A stretch of DNA of 64,000 bases from assembly GCA_030562195.1 (NCBI GenBank), contig CM060201.1, positions 24,596,067 through 24,660,066 of the forward strand. The letters run 5' to 3'. The translations under genes were made by a program, and so were the position numbers. Shown in pieces: positions 1 through 12,800 of this stretch. The notes under the pieces were generated by a model. It was not told the origin of the DNA and did not search any database. It saw nothing but the letters and a program-made list of their open reading frames with translations. Position 1 is the first letter of the stretch. Each line of letters opens with the position of its first letter. Origin of the DNA: Nipponacmea schrenckii. Its lineage: Eukaryota > Mollusca > Gastropoda > Lottiidae.

Positions 1-224
1 GTGTGTAACGTTACTCATTCCGGAAGGAACAGAAAACCATTTCATTTCGATCTATTTTACATCCGTTTTGTACACGCTAACACCTGATATATGTTCATGT
101 ACTTAGAACACATCTTACTTTTCTAATGAACAGCTTATCAAATAGTCAGATGTTCACTTAAATATCGAAACATCTGCAATAGTTGTATATAACTTAACAG
201 TGAATCAACTTTAATATGAGGAAG

Positions 225-385
225 GAAATGAAATGAATGGAATTTTACGTCCTACTGTTCTGCGCCTAATGGGCTGATGTCTGATTGGCAACTATCGAGA
301 AATGGCCTTTAACGTGCCTGTTGCACCATGGTGTCGCGGTTTATTGTCCAATCAGAACGATTAGATTCTATTCCATGCTCCATGT
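225..385 (-). mobile_element. SINE copy, partial, tail at left
   Basis: Copy of the SINE family found throughout this window. On the plus strand it begins with the tail repeat (GAAATGAAATGAATGG) followed by the tail-proximal block (TTTTACGTCCTACTGTTCTG), then weaker similarity to the body. The tRNA-like head is not recognisable. Full-length relatives lie at 8951-9308 and 57805-58146. Confidence 0.65.
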
Positions 386-1700
386 CAAGAAATTCTCGGA
401 TTTTTTATGTATGATTTTTCTATAAATCGATGTCTCAAGACATGACAAGTCGCACTCACATTTCGAAGGTGTGCTGTGGAGCATCATTACTTAGCTAAGT
501 TAAAACACTTCCTTTTGTGAATAGCATGCTTGCGTCAAACGGATGGTGAATCTATCCCTTAACAGAAACGTCGGGAAGAAAAGGTAATGTGTCGTACGAG
601 TATTATCAATGCGGCCATGCAGTAGATATAAACCAGTGTTAGGAGTTACGACTACAAGAAAATTGGATATTGGCGATAATATCTTTTGGAACACCTTTTG
701 CAGAAATATAAGTGAAAGATTGAATATTTACAAATGTCAACTACAAATTCAAGGTAATGAGAAGGTAAAATTATAAGTATTGCGTCTGTGAACTAGATAT
801 CTACATTAATTAAACGCTCAAAGGTAACCTTTCAGTAAAATGAACTCATGTTGTTCTAAAATAATGCCTTCTACGATTATTCCTTCAACAAAGCTAATGA
901 AGACATGTTCATTTCTATAGGGCTTTGTTATTGCAGAAATAGTGAAAATTGTGCCTCGAGGTTTTTGAGAGAAAAAAATGAGATCAACGAATGTTGTTGC
1001 AACAACAATTCCTATTTTCCTTTTCTCTTGTTGTTTTGTTGATGATTGTGTTTCTTTGAACATCATTGATTGTTTGTTTGCGTCCTTTTTTATACCAGGT
1101 TTACTTTGAAAACACATGATTTATGGTTTCATCTGTGCCAACCTGCTAATGATGTTTACAAGGTGTTTTTCTTTTATGCTGCTCATGTTTCGTCCATGTT
1201 TAGCTAATCTGTGTCAACGCACAAGTAATTTATGTGCTTGGTATAGCTTTGTTTTAATGATTTGATTTTTTTTGCTGGCTAGTACAAAAATATATCACCA
1301 ATGTTTTGATTTTGATGACCTTGCTAATGATGATGATTATGATAATGACGTTGACCATTATAATCATGCCAATTAAAATGATGCAGGATGCCACTTAAGA
1401 AGCTGTAGCTGCTGATGATACTAATGATAAAGAAGAATCATGAATGCTTCGGATAATGTTAATGATGATAAACGTAGAAGATGCTGATGATGAATGAATA
1501 TTTATTAATGAATGACGATCATAAAGATAATGAATAAACTGATAATAAAAATGATGATGATGTGTGATGAATATGATAACAGTGGTTATAAAATGATGAA
1601 CATCATTGCCAAAGTGATGCTTATAATTATTTAAAGGGACAAGTTCGAAATCTGTTTCAACAATCATATCTTAGTACAGAAACTAGGCTAAGTAAATAAG
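386..1700. other. Gene-free AT-rich stretch
   Basis: No coding exon could be supported on either strand. Positions 1320-1570 are rich in GAT/AAT trinucleotides, which create a spurious His-rich reading frame on the minus strand. No RNA gene was recognised. Confidence 0.5.
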
Positions 1701-1921
1701 TAAAGGTCAGGTCGAAATTTGAGCTTCCAAATCCATGTGTGTTCAAAATTTCCCGCGTTTTAAATGACGACTCGTCTTTTACTGAGACTTGGTGAGACTT
1801 GGCGAGACTTGGTGAGATTAGGAATAGAAAGTAAAATACCCAAAGTTTGGGATATTTTTGAAGAAAATTATTGATTTTCGTATTTTATTTCTGTAGACTA
1901 AATTGCCAACCTGACCCTTAA
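1701..1921. mobile_element. MITE-like element with about 19-bp inverted ends
   Basis: The left end (AAAGGTCAGGTCGAAATTT) is matched in reverse complement by the right end near 1903-1921 (AAGGGTCAGGTTGGCAATTT), with a few mismatches. A short tandem of GAGACTTGG motifs lies inside at 1783-1812. The sequence after the left end (CAAATCCATGTGTG) recurs at 24885 and, more diverged, at 17740. No coding capacity is visible. Confidence 0.45.
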
Positions 1922-2237
1922 AAAATGTTGACTATGAAAAAAAACTTACCCTAATGGCGCTGTCCTTCCTAGTGCCACACCGTATGTTGGGTGGCATCAT
2001 CATCTTATAAAAGGATATCGGTTTGTGTGCTTCCTTCCCGTGCATAAAACGATTTAAGGTGTTATCACAATCCACTAACACCACTCAGGAAATTACACTT
2101 TTACTACAGTAATATTATCACAAAAATATATTAAATCCAATTTATCACGATGAAGAATTTATGAACACTGAAATAAATTTAATTAAAATTAATTTAAATA
2201 GTATTTATCCCTGTAGAATCACATGGAGTTTCACAAT

Positions 2238-2470
2238 GTAATATCCAATGATTATCGCGATTTTCTACCACACAGATAATCACAATTTCTTATCACGTTC
2301 AGTGGTTCAGTATCACATATTATGTTACATGAATTACCACAATGTAATATCCAATGATTCTCAAGATTCCTTGTCACGTTGATATTCCCGATTTTCTTTC
2401 ACACAGATAATAACAATTTCTTATCACGTTGAGTATCACGATATTATGTTACATGTATTACCACAATTTT
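2238..2470. repeat. Degenerate tandem duplication, unit about 107-125 bp
   Basis: A block starting GTAATATCCAATGATT and ending in ATGTTACATGAATTACCAC is present twice in direct order, at about 2238 and 2346. Surrounding sequence (2040-2560) is full of shorter TATCACAATTT motifs, suggesting an older, decayed array. Confidence 0.6.
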
Positions 2471-3279
2471 CTGTTACGTGGATTATCACAATGTCTTGTA
2501 CTAAGGATAATCACAGTTTTAATGTTACCACAATTTGTTCGACAATATCAAATAAATCACAATAAAGACCTATTCACCAGTTTCCATTAAAACTGATTTT
2601 AAGAAAATATTCGATTTGATTTTACAAATTCAGTTATGGCCTCGTCGATTTCAATCTAACATTTACAAGACGAATCAATCTTTCAAAAAACCTGATTATT
2701 ATAGAACCACAAGGTATTGTTTGCATTTTGTTCCTGGTTCGATTATTAAAAGTATATCACGTTATCTGGCACGTAGTATCACTGAAGTCTGTCACAATAG
2801 GAACACACTACATCTGACACGTCACGCCAGTATCAAAGAATCAAAGAAGCACACAGCATTGATTACTGAAAGTGTTTAGTGGTATAGATCCGTTCACCTG
2901 TAAGAAGAAAATGTAAACGATAAAACATACATATAAAGAGATTTTCCCGTGCTACACAAACTCTAATAAAGAGCAAGCACCTTTTTCAAAACCCATTTCC
3001 GGTTCAATTTCTCTGTGATGATATAACATGCAGACGTGATGTGTAAATTTTGAAATATTCAAATGACTCTTGAAATATTCTATGAGTGAATTTATTACCG
3101 ATGTCTGTGAGCAAGACTGACCTCATATATTAAACAGCAGACAATATATATATTTCAAGTATTTTGTCTGAGGTACCATCTATTTGCATTATTTGTAATG
3201 TTTGTTGCATAAAGTCAAGTCTCCGTATATCGCAGGGAATTGTTGGTACTGAAAGGATTGTAAAGTGTGTTTCTAAAAC

Positions 3280-3440
3280 CTTTATGTATATCAGGGACAC
3301 AGATGTAATCAATTTACACCATTCCATTTTTCAATCATACGTTCGTGGTTCCTGCAGTTCCATTAATAGTAAGTGTTTAATAAAGTCGCTAATTACGAAG
3401 ACCTTATGCGAATCAAGTCATCAAATACTTATAGTGCAAT
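3280..3440. repeat. Dispersed repeat shared with intron 1 of the Gly/Met-rich genes
   Basis: The order of motifs here (ATGTATATCAGGGACAC, GTAATCAATT, GGTTCCTGCAGTTCC, CATCAAATACTT) parallels that of the right palindrome arm at about 27555-27710 (ATGTATCGGAGAAACTGAT, GAATCAATT, GGTTCCTACAATTCC, CATCAAACACTT), and its inverse in the left arm. It is diverged. No coding part of the Gly/Met-rich gene follows it, so it is either a relic or simply a shared repeat. Confidence 0.45.
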
Positions 3441-3480
3441 TGGACTCTATTGGCCAATACTCATATTAAGCCAAATAAAC

Positions 3481-4219
3481 AAAAAAAATGTACGCATTGC
3501 CTGTACAGGATGCCATTTTGGCATTTCCGTGTGTGATCTAACAGTTTTTCTACAGTCTCGTTCTCATGACGTTTTTTTTTTCAACCTTTAAAGTGCATCG
3601 TGGTAGTACTCATTGTTTTGATAACATACCGAATTGTTTAAAATAACGGTAGGAGAACAGGACTGTGGTAAAAAAGGAAATTTGTTAGAGAGAAGAGGAA
3701 TATAAAAAAAAATAGAAATACCAATGCAAGTAAAGCGTTTTAGAATTCTGAAAAAAAAAATAATAAAATGAAATGAAAAATTAAAGGAAAGACAACAACC
3801 ATTAGGAAAGAAAAATATGTAGCTGCAGCGATCATAATTCGCGAAGCATAAAACCCTCTTGGGACATTTCACTGGAGTTGTAATTGTCTGAAAACGTGTT
3901 ATCCTTCATTAAAATTCATTGTTAAAGGCCAATATTAAATATCTATACCAGGCTTTTCAACCATTCTCATAAACACAAGTATGCTTTCAAATTTATCAGT
4001 TTCACATTTATCGAAAACTTTGAAGCATAGGGCTCATTGTGATATTTCAATAAAAATTTGGATCCAGGACAAAATTCGTTTCATCACCAGCGACAATGTG
4101 GCGTGACTTCATGATAACAGTGTATGATAGAGAAAGTTCTACCCTACCTTGCATGATAACAGTTTCTCAAACGGAAGCAATGTCAAGTGGCATACATAAC
4201 GACGTATAGTTCTTACATT
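3481..4219. other. No gene seen
   Basis: AT-rich sequence with homopolymer runs. Short open frames lack splice context or recognisable similarity. Confidence 0.45.
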
Positions 4220-4460
4220 GAAATAACACACACGAACGTAGTTATCAGTCATTTTGAATATTCTTCTCGACCAAATACGTCGAATATTGATAAATGTTAT
4301 AATATTTCAACCAAGCCTTCCAAATCAAATTTAAAAGTTTAGAAACGCTGTAAATATGATTTAAGGGCTTTGTTGAAATATTAAAGCCTTTTAAAAATTC
4401 GACTCATTAAGTCGAGATAGAGATTTAAAATGGTCGTGAACTACGTTCGTGTGTTATTTC
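4220..4460. mobile_element. MITE-like element with about 22-bp terminal inverted repeats
   Basis: The left end GAAATAACACACACGAACGT continues into AGTT; the right end at 4439-4460 is its reverse complement with a 2-bp difference (AACTACGTTCGTGTGTTATT, then TC). The interior contains a small palindrome around TTCGACTCATTAAGTCGA. A related interior (AAGGCTTTGTTAAATATA, then AAAATTCGACCGAATCAGTCG-like sequence) appears at about 32100-32185 without these ends. Confidence 0.6.
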
Positions 4461-4856
4461 CATGTAAAAATCAAAGTAGTTTTGTATGGGCCTAATGGTA
4501 CGGGACATGTTCCAACACAAGTCTATTTATCGTGTTGCATTGCCTTATCAACTGCGACACCTTGTGCCATTTTCTAGAGACTTGACTTTGTGAAGATGAT
4601 ATTTCAATTACGAATACAAGGCTAATTGATGAAGCCGTTAATCAAATTACGTGCCCAAGACAAATTATTTTCTCAGTTATTCGCGCTGTCTTTGACCACT
4701 AATTATTTGTTGGGGATACGAAATGAACAAACAATCGAATAGGCCTACAATATCATCGCTCTGAATATACACCACATTAGGACATCTTGAATTGAAAACA
4801 GAGCTTAACCTGCTAATGAAGGACTTGTTCGAATGTGACAATAAACAGGAGCCCCA

Positions 4857-5029
4857 TGTGTTAAAGATCGCTCGACAGTTGGAAATCATAAAAACAGTAA
4901 GCTAATGCTGCTGTCCTGGAAAAAAATTTCTCTCTTTGCACACTGCATGGCGTTTTCCGTCTTCATTAGCCCATAATGTGCAGAAAAGTAGGACGTAAAA
5001 CTCCATTCATTTCATTTCATTTCTAATGA
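4857..5029 (+). mobile_element. SINE copy, 5'-truncated
   Basis: Contains the body and tail of the family: GTTAAAGATCGCTCGACAGT, GCTGTCCTGG, the GCACACTGCATGGCG block, GTAGGACGTAAAACTCCATT and a CATTTCATTTCATTTC tail. The tRNA-like head is missing. Confidence 0.75.
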
Positions 5030-5639
5030 AGGACTTATGAGTCAAACAAGCCAACACGCCAAAGAGGACAAGAGCTCACCACGATCAAGGGCAGCTACTC
5101 TTTAGCACGTTCTCGTTATCAGTCTAATTAAAATAAGACCATACGTAAAAGAGATTCTCGGGTGAAATTTTATTCCACAATATCTTGGTTCTGTTTAGAT
5201 TCAAAATTAAAAGCTGTTAGATCAATGATGGAGTGCCATCACTCATTAGATAAAGTAAACACTCAGATCTGCTTGCTATCACAATATTTTGTAAGGCAAA
5301 TGGATTCAATCTAAAAATGTGGGAGGATTTGTTATTGTGTTTAAATGAACTACAGAGAAAAGGTGATGACGTACTTCTAGATCTGCGGTCGGAGATGAAG
5401 AATGTTTAATGATAAAAACACAGATCGATTAATGATACAAATGGGAAGAACTTAATCAAAGAAACATGGTGAAAAGAAGAAAGGTAAGTCAAACATTTTT
5501 TCAGTATTTTAAAATCATTCATTCATTGTAATGATAACAGGACATGTTTTGATTCTTGTTCTGTCAGTAAAATAAAGATTAGTTTCATGGGTGAATTTAG
5601 AAAGAACATTCCTTTTTTGCTATTCTACCCATTATAAGA

Positions 5640-5990
5640 AATTATTTATTCCCAATTGGTTGAAGTTAGACAGGACCATGACCTTGTGTATTTGACCTAA
5701 TTCTGATCCATGTAAAATAAGAGTAATGTCATTGGTGAATGTTAGACAGGACCATGTCCTTGTATATTGGGCCTAATTCTGATCCATGTAAAATAAAGAG
5801 TTTATGTTTGTCCCAATTGGTGAATGTTAGACAGGACCATGTCCTTGTGTATTGGACCTAATTCTGATCCATGTAAAATAAAGAGTTTATGTTTGTCCCA
5901 AAATTGGTTGAATGTTAGACAGGACCATGCCCTTGTGTATTTGACCTAATTCTGATCCATGTGAAATAAAGAGTTTATTATAATTTTATT
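5640..5990 (+). repeat. Four tandem copies of an 80-85-bp dispersed repeat
   Basis: The unit contains GTTAGACAGGACCATGTCCT, TGTGTATTGGACCTAATTCT and TGATCCATGTAAAATAAAGA and ends in GTTTAT. The same family recurs in the same orientation at 51545-51880 and 53165-53255 inside RIC8 introns. Each unit carries an AATAAA-type hexamer, and the last unit runs into an ATT-rich tail, as in some retroposons. Confidence 0.75.
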
Positions 5991-6649
5991 ACTATATATA
6001 AATATAGAAAGATCTTTATAGGGATCTTAATGACGTAACTAATTAAAAGAGCCATTTTTTTCGCCTAACACTATTTCCCCTGAAGTTACGGGTTTGGTGG
6101 GAGGGGGGATTAAAGTAAAAATTTTATTTAAAGGTGCAGCTACAGAGGTGGGGGAGAACATTGGACGTATTTGTCAACGCCCACCTACTCCCACCCCTTG
6201 TAGCTACGGTCCAGATAAATTTTCACTAAAAAAGCAAAATAAACCAAGTTAATCTTGTTTATTTCTGAACCTACTATACCTGATAATCGTCAAAATTATT
6301 GGCCACAGACTGATTTGACAGCATTCTTTCTCGAAATGTAAATTTATGGCAGAAGAACTAATATGAAATATCAAATGGCATTCATTGAATTCCAAATCAT
6401 TGTAGATCTCGCATTTTTCTTCATAATCAAACATTTCAACCGAGTAACATAACCTTTTTTCGATTTTCATAAGAAAATTGCATTTTTGGATCTGATTTTA
6501 TAAGAAAATTGGTTATTTGGAAAGAGTACAAGATAACGAAAGTTATAGTTTGATAGACGACCAATTTAAATGGATTTAATGTTAAAAATTGTAATTGAAC
6601 AGCATTCTATTGAAACCAGATTTAATCCGTGTAAGTTTTAATTAGAAAG

Positions 6650-7035
6650 TAATCAGACATTTTAACTCACAGTAACCAGACATTTTAACTCAAAGTAACC
6701 AGACATTTTAACTCACAGTAACCAAAACATTTTAACTCACAGTAACCAAAACATTTTAACTCAAGTAACCAGACATTTTAACTCACAGTAACCAGACATT
6801 TTAACTCACAGTAACCAGACATTTTAACTCACAGTAACCAGACATTTTAACTCACAGTAACCAGACATTTTAACTCACAGTAACGAGACATTTTAACTCA
6901 CAGTAACCAGACATTTTAACTCACGGTAACCAGACATTTTAACTCACAGTAACCAGACATTTTAATTCACAGTTACCAGCCATTCCAACTCACAGTAACC
7001 AGACATTTTAACCTAAAGTTACCCGACATTTTAAA
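6650..7035. repeat. Minisatellite, 23-bp unit, about 16 copies
   Basis: The unit is AGTAACCAGACATTTTAACT followed by CAC. Copies are nearly identical in the centre (6770-6960) and decay at both edges. Confidence 0.95.
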
Positions 7036-8314
7036 TCAAATTTTGAATAATTGTTGTAGTTTTTTCAGTTGCACTCTGATAAGTCCACTGTCCACGAACT
7101 TATTGTCCACTGATGGTTAAGTACATCTTAAGAAGTACCGCTAGCATAACTTGAAACATCACATAAGCCTCATTTCGACTTAAGGTGAGTGGGTGCATTG
7201 TATAAGCATTTGTAGTCGATATTGGCAACAAAACATACTTGTATCACTTTAAATATTCACAATCTTTGACGAAATAAGTCGACAACACCTAAAAATCGAA
7301 AGTAATTTGACTTCAAAATTGATTCGAACAATAGGTCGCTGCAAAAAGTATAGACGTTGCTGACATTCTATTGGTTATGTCAGATTACTTCTTTTGGCAA
7401 CGAAAATCCTAATTGAACTTTGATAAGTCAAGTTTTCTATCTTACGTAACATTTCTTCGATTCTTAAAGTAATTGTAAAGAGGTTTTCTGAAATTTGTTT
7501 GTTTATCGGTCACACTGACAGCATCATTTGGCAACGTTCTAATTAAAATCAGATGTCCGTGGTTCAACTAAACTAAGTGTTTAATGTCGTCATTAATCGC
7601 AAAGGGTCAAATTATGTGATTCAAGCATTATCTGGCGATTATTGACGTCATGAAACACTTATTGTTTGGAAATAATATTGGCATGGTGCAAAAAGATGTT
7701 ATTCCTATACAATTTTTAGAAAACATCTTTACAATCTCTTTAATGAATTGACAAATGATTACGTTACATTTATGTTTATCTAAATGGTTTAGAAAATGCT
7801 GTATATATTGGTGTAAGTTAACGGCCTTGATGTAACTTATTGATGGATGTTTTTTCAATATGAATATGAGAGTTGCAGTACAAATCACTATTTCCTCTCA
7901 TTGCACACTGAATAGAGATGTCCGCTGTCATTAACTAAATCTGACTCAGAAATTTAGGACCCAAAACTTTACTTCGACATAAGACATGTTTAGACTTATG
8001 GAGTGACCTACTTTAATCACACAATTCTTTTCTAAATCGAAACCAAAACAATAAACCTTCATAGTGATTTCCTGTGACGCCCATCTTTTTATAAAGGAAA
8101 TATGACTTTAATTTAAAACAAAAATTGTTTTTTGAACGTTTTTAAAATATTAAAACTTTAGCCCCAACCCTTTGGGGTCGATAAATTTTAAAATCTACGT
8201 CTTAATCTTCAAAAGTATTCAAATTTTCATATTAAACTAATACCATTTTGTTTTTTTTTAAGGCGTCCTAGTACCTTGGTGCAATATTAATTTAATATCA
8301 CGTCGGTTATCATC
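7036..8314. other. Gene-free stretch
   Basis: No supportable exon or RNA gene. Short frames on the minus strand around 7628-7888 show no domain or splice context. Confidence 0.45.
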
Positions 8315-8670
8315 TTCCCAACGTTAAAGCTCCTACGAACTGTATCTAATACCTTGACTGCAATAGCCACCTTTCTTGTATTATACAGTGTAAAAATAGT
8401 TTTGCGTCGAAATTAACCTCTGTGTGTTTCCCCGGAATATATGGGCATCTTCCCAATTTTAAAAGCTATCTCGAACTGTGTCTAATACCTTGACTGGAAT
8501 AGCCACCTTTCTTGTATTATACAGTTTAAAATAGTTAGGCGTTTTAAATTCCCCCATGTGTGCAATGTTCGCATCTTCACATGTTTAGCTTGAACTGTGT
8601 CTAAAACCTTGACTGCTATATCCACCTTCCTTGTGTAATACCGCTTTGAGATAGTTTTGCGTCCAATAGG
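8315..8670. repeat. Tandem repeat, about 125-bp unit, three copies
   Basis: The blocks CTAATACCTTGACTG, AATAGCCACCTTTCTTGTAT and TATACAGT recur at about 8347, 8475 and 8600, with decay in the third copy. Confidence 0.75.
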
Positions 8671-8950
8671 CTTATCATTTAGGTGTTATTAGCTAATATT
8701 ATAACTATGTTAGAATGAAAGAATAGCTTTGTATTCGCCATGAAAATATCAGAAAAATAAACATATATTTATCATTCAAACAAAAATCGATTATCTTTTC
8801 AACTTAACATTCAATATTTGACCATTTGTACACAGCTCGCCGACTGAGTGACTTCACAATTGCCTTGGTATGGAAACTAAAACCAATATACAGACTGTGA
8901 AATATTGACTTATCAAAAATCAGAAAAAAACAAAAACCGGTCATATCAAA

Positions 8951-9308
8951 TGAAATGAAATGAAATGAATGGAGTTTTACGTCCTACTTTTCTGCACCTT
9001 ATAGGCTAACGAAGACTGGCAACGCCATGCAGTGTGCTATGAGGGGAATTTTGCCAGGACATATGCATTAGCCTGCTCTTTTTCGATTCCCAACTGTCGA
9101 ACGATCTTTAACGTGCACAGCCTGTAGCACAAGCGGCCTCGGATTATTGCCCCATCCGAACGACTAGACGCTTTTTCCATGTCAGTCCCTCTGACCTGCA
9201 TCACGGACAAGGAGAGACCGGGCTGAAAAATCCGAAGGGGAATCTGGACGTTTGCCGGGATTGAACCCGGGATCTTCAGGTTAGTGGGCAAGCGCCACCA
9301 CGGCTCCC
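8951..9308 (-). mobile_element. Full-length tRNA-derived SINE
   Basis: The most complete copy of the family on this strand. Read on the minus strand it begins with a tRNA-like head. A B-box match (GGTTCAATCC) is at 9258-9267, inside CCCGGGTTCAATCCCGGC. It continues through a body of about 280 bp with TTAAAGATCGTTCGACAGTT and ends with the conserved block around GTAGGACGTAAAACTCCATT and a CATTTCATTTCATTTCA tail. An 84-residue open frame inside it is incidental. Confidence 0.85.
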
Positions 9309-9351
9309 ATCGGTCATATCAGAAAGCATTTCAACTACTAAGCAAACAGAA

Positions 9352-9500
9352 TGACAAGACGCTCTTTTACCGCCAGTCCCTCTGAACTGCATCACTGAAT
9401 AAGGGAAACCGGGAATGAAAAATTCGAAATTCCATCCCGACCTTTTCTGGGAATGAACTCTAGACCATCAGGTTAACGAGCATACCAACAGGTGAGTCTA
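9352..9500 (-). mobile_element. SINE head fragment
   Basis: Diverged copy of the head-proximal half of the family. It has GCCAGTCCCTCTGAACTGCA, AGGGAAACCGGG and CAGGTTAACGAGC, matching the adjacent full-length copy. No tail is visible. Confidence 0.6.
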
Positions 9501-10234
9501 ACTCTTCAGACGAGTCATCATTTTCACTTTCACTTTAAAAATTCTAGGCACAGATTGTTTAAAGAACCCAAATTTTGAAGATGCACTGTGGAAAATTGCC
9601 AATTAGCTTAGCTTAAAATTAAACTTTTGAGGGTTAAGGAATAATTGGTCAAACGTTTGAAGAATCTGTCCACTTTGATAAAAAGTGTCATTGTCCCGTT
9701 TCTTGATAACGATGTCGAATTTTATAGTAAAGTTACGCTATCACAATCCGATCAAATTTTAAATTTCATTTTTAGATGAATTTGATTTGATGGCAGAGAT
9801 CAGATTGACAATGGCTTGGCATTTCAATTCATGAACTACATAACTCATTACGGGTTAAAAACAAAGTCATCTTGACTATATTAATAGAAAAATAAAGCTA
9901 GCCTCGAGCATGTCGACATCCTGACCTTTGCAAAACATGGAAATTACGTAAAACACACGGTGATTCAACTGAAATGAATCCATATAAAGTTAATGCCAAT
10001 CTTGATAACAATGTGAAAATACCAAGTTGGAAATAATCAGAATAGCTAAAGGCATGTTAAGGATCAAATTAAATAGCTGGATTATATTAGCGGAAAGGTA
10101 AAATGAAAATAGAAATTTGAGAAAGCCTAACGTCACATATGATTCCAGATTAGATCATATTAGTTATATTAGGAAGGTCAATTTTAATATTACACATAGA
10201 ATATTAGTATTAAGCCTAAGCAACATATGACAAC

Positions 10235-10700
10235 GATATGTCTAGCGATATAAAAAAAAATACGAACAACAATATGCCAACTAAAAGGAATAATTTAACA
10301 ATATGCCATACTAACAAATATAATTCAACAATATGCCAATTAAAAAAAAAATTCAACAATATGCCAACTAAAAAAAAATATTCAACAATATGCCAGCTAA
10401 AAAGTAAATAATTTAACAATATGTCAACTTAAAAAATAATTAACAATATGCCAACTAACAAATATAATTCAACAATATGCCAACTTATGAAAATAAAACA
10501 ACATCATGTCAACTAATAAAATAACTCAACAATATGACAGCAAGAAATAATTAACAATATGCCAACTAAAAAAAAAATTAACAATATGCCAACTTATGAA
10601 AATCAAACTAATGAGTCCCAATAAAATAACAATATACCAATTAAATGTAAAAAATAAAATACATCAATATGCTAAATAAATAAGATAATTCAACCATAAT
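10235..10700. repeat. Degenerate minisatellite, about 28-32-bp unit
   Basis: Repeated AACAATATGCCAACTAAAAA separated by A/T runs of variable length, about a dozen recognisable copies. Copies decay strongly after 10600. Confidence 0.85.
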
Positions 10701-11516
10701 CTGCCAAAATATATTAAAAAAAATTAAATAAATTGATATGCCGTCTTATACAATTATGTCAAAAATCTCGGTAGCTTCCATACATACATCCTCGTGTGGA
10801 CCCTTTGGGCGAAACGTTTGAAAACATTTACTAACCAATTCAAATGATAGAATTTTAAATATAAACACGTATTGGACAATAACCAGAGATTTCAAAACCT
10901 AACAGTTCACCGCGAAAAAATTCTGTATTGCATAATAGCGACATGAGCCAACATTCATTTTTACTTTTCACCAATTGCGCAACAACACAATACAAGAAAA
11001 AAAAACATAGTGTTAAGAAGAAACAAGTCATCATAAGAACTTGGTCTGTGCATAAAACATTCAACAGCTACTTAAGAAATTTTCAGACGAACTTTTTCTG
11101 CAAAGAATCAAATACATTCACACCTTTTCTAATGCCAATTAAAAAACACACTCGTCATTGTTTTTCGGCTTTAAATTAAAGTTGAATGCTCCCGTTTCTA
11201 GCATCATCATCACTTAATTGACTACTACAAGACATAATAAAACGTATCACGACGTTATAGTTACGTTGTCCGGTAAATAACCCATGTAAAAATTACACTA
11301 AGTTTTGTTTCTTGACATTTGTTACATGTGTGAATGGTAAATGGTATTTGAATCGAATTTTGACCGACATATTATCGACCCGACCATGTCAGAAAACTAA
11401 TTTCCAGTCCAGATAATACAAACAACTACCACGACCACCAATAACTTCCTGTGATATCCGCTATAGATCCTGCGATAATTGGAATAAAATTAGGATAATG
11501 CCGATGTAAACGTACA
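10701..11516. other. Gene-free stretch
   Basis: Overlapping short frames on both strands at 10855-11179 show no domain or codon signal. Confidence 0.4.
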
Positions 11517-11608
11517 TTTCCTTCATTGCACATTGCATAGGGTGGCCCGTCGTCATTTGCCTATTACGTGCAGAAACGTAAGACGTAAAACACCATTAAT
11601 TTCATGTC
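11517..11608 (+). mobile_element. SINE tail fragment
   Basis: Tail-proximal part of the family: CCTTCATTGCACATTGCAT, then GTGCAGAAACGTAAGACGTA, then a short tail. Confidence 0.65.
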
Positions 11609-12384
11609 TGTGATATTAGCCTCTGTAGGAAATAGACTTGAACTTGCCCCCATGGTATCACATTACTATTCAATCATGCATATGGTAAAAATGAAATTAA
11701 TTATACAAATTTCTCAAAAATTTTTTAGAGATGATGGTGTCTCAATTTACGTATCCTAACGACTGAACTTGTTTCCACCGCGTACGTTCAACGATACCTC
11801 AGGGGGTCTCTGTAAGTGTGGATCTCCTTCCGAACACTTTTCGATTTCAAGTCTACGTAAACTGGTTGCGTTCCACAATCGAGAGTCGACGTTCATCTTT
11901 AAGAAACATTTCGACACCTTAAGTTTTATCGATCATTACGTAGGCCTATAAATAATACATTAGCAAATAACAGTTCAAATTTTCTCCTTCAGTCAGCATT
12001 CTGAAACATTTTCTATTCTTTTTAATGGGCTAATTGAAGTATTTTGGTATAGATTTGCTCTTTAATGCTAACCATGTTTTAAATATTTTTTTTCTTTTTT
12101 AACAAATTGAATAAATTTCCGTTTGTAATTTGATTTTCATGATGATAATTTTAGGAGTTTTTTTTAAATGGCTTACAGGTGCATGGGAACAATTTACTAT
12201 TAATAACAAGTGTGATAGATATGAAATGGTTTATTTCATTTAATAATCTCAAACGCAATAAATCTAGTTAAGTAATGACTGAAAACTGAAATTGTATCAA
12301 CGAAGTTATTATCATGATATCAATTTATTTGGCACGAACACCAGTTTGCCTTGAAAATCTCCCCTGGTATTTCCTCCTAAACTA

Positions 12385-12800
12385 CACATAACAACATTAT
12401 AAAATACACATACAAAATAACGAAATACACATACAAAATCGTAAAATACACATATAAAAATTGTAAAATATATATACAAAATCAGAAGATAAACATACAA
12501 AACTTATACAACACATACAAAATCATATAATGTACATACAAAATCATAAAATACACATACAAAAATTATACAATATACATACAAAAACATAAAATATACA
12601 TACAAAATCATAAAATACACTTACAAAATAATAAAATACACATACAAAAATTATAAAATACACATACAAAATTATGAAATACACATACAACAAATAAAAA
12701 TACACATACAACAAAATCATAATATATACATACAAAATCAAAAAATACACATAAAACAAATATAATAATACACATACAAACAAATACTAAAATACACAAA
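12385..12800. repeat. Minisatellite, about 21-bp unit, about 19 copies
   Basis: The unit is close to AAAATACACATACAAAATCA. On the minus strand it gives long artificial frames rich in Tyr, Val, Phe and Cys. Confidence 0.9.

Noticed and set aside
1395..1667. His-rich minus-strand frame
   Set aside because: A product of GAT/AAT trinucleotide repeats; no splice context or conserved motif.
6650..7035. CRISPR-like array of 23-bp repeats
   Set aside because: Units are directly adjacent with no unique spacers; a minisatellite in eukaryotic DNA.
9230..9308. tRNA gene on the minus strand
   Set aside because: Only the B-box region is convincing and it is fused to a repeated body and tail, so it is a SINE head, not a tRNA.
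11769..11951. 60-residue plus-strand frame with fairly balanced composition (SSLRKLVAFHNREST and following)
   Set aside because: It has no ATG start, is preceded by an in-frame stop 10 bases upstream and lacks a clear acceptor; no family recognised.
12312..12799. Tyr/Val/Phe-rich minus-strand frames resembling membrane proteins
   Set aside because: They arise from the 21-bp ACACATACAAAAT-type minisatellite.
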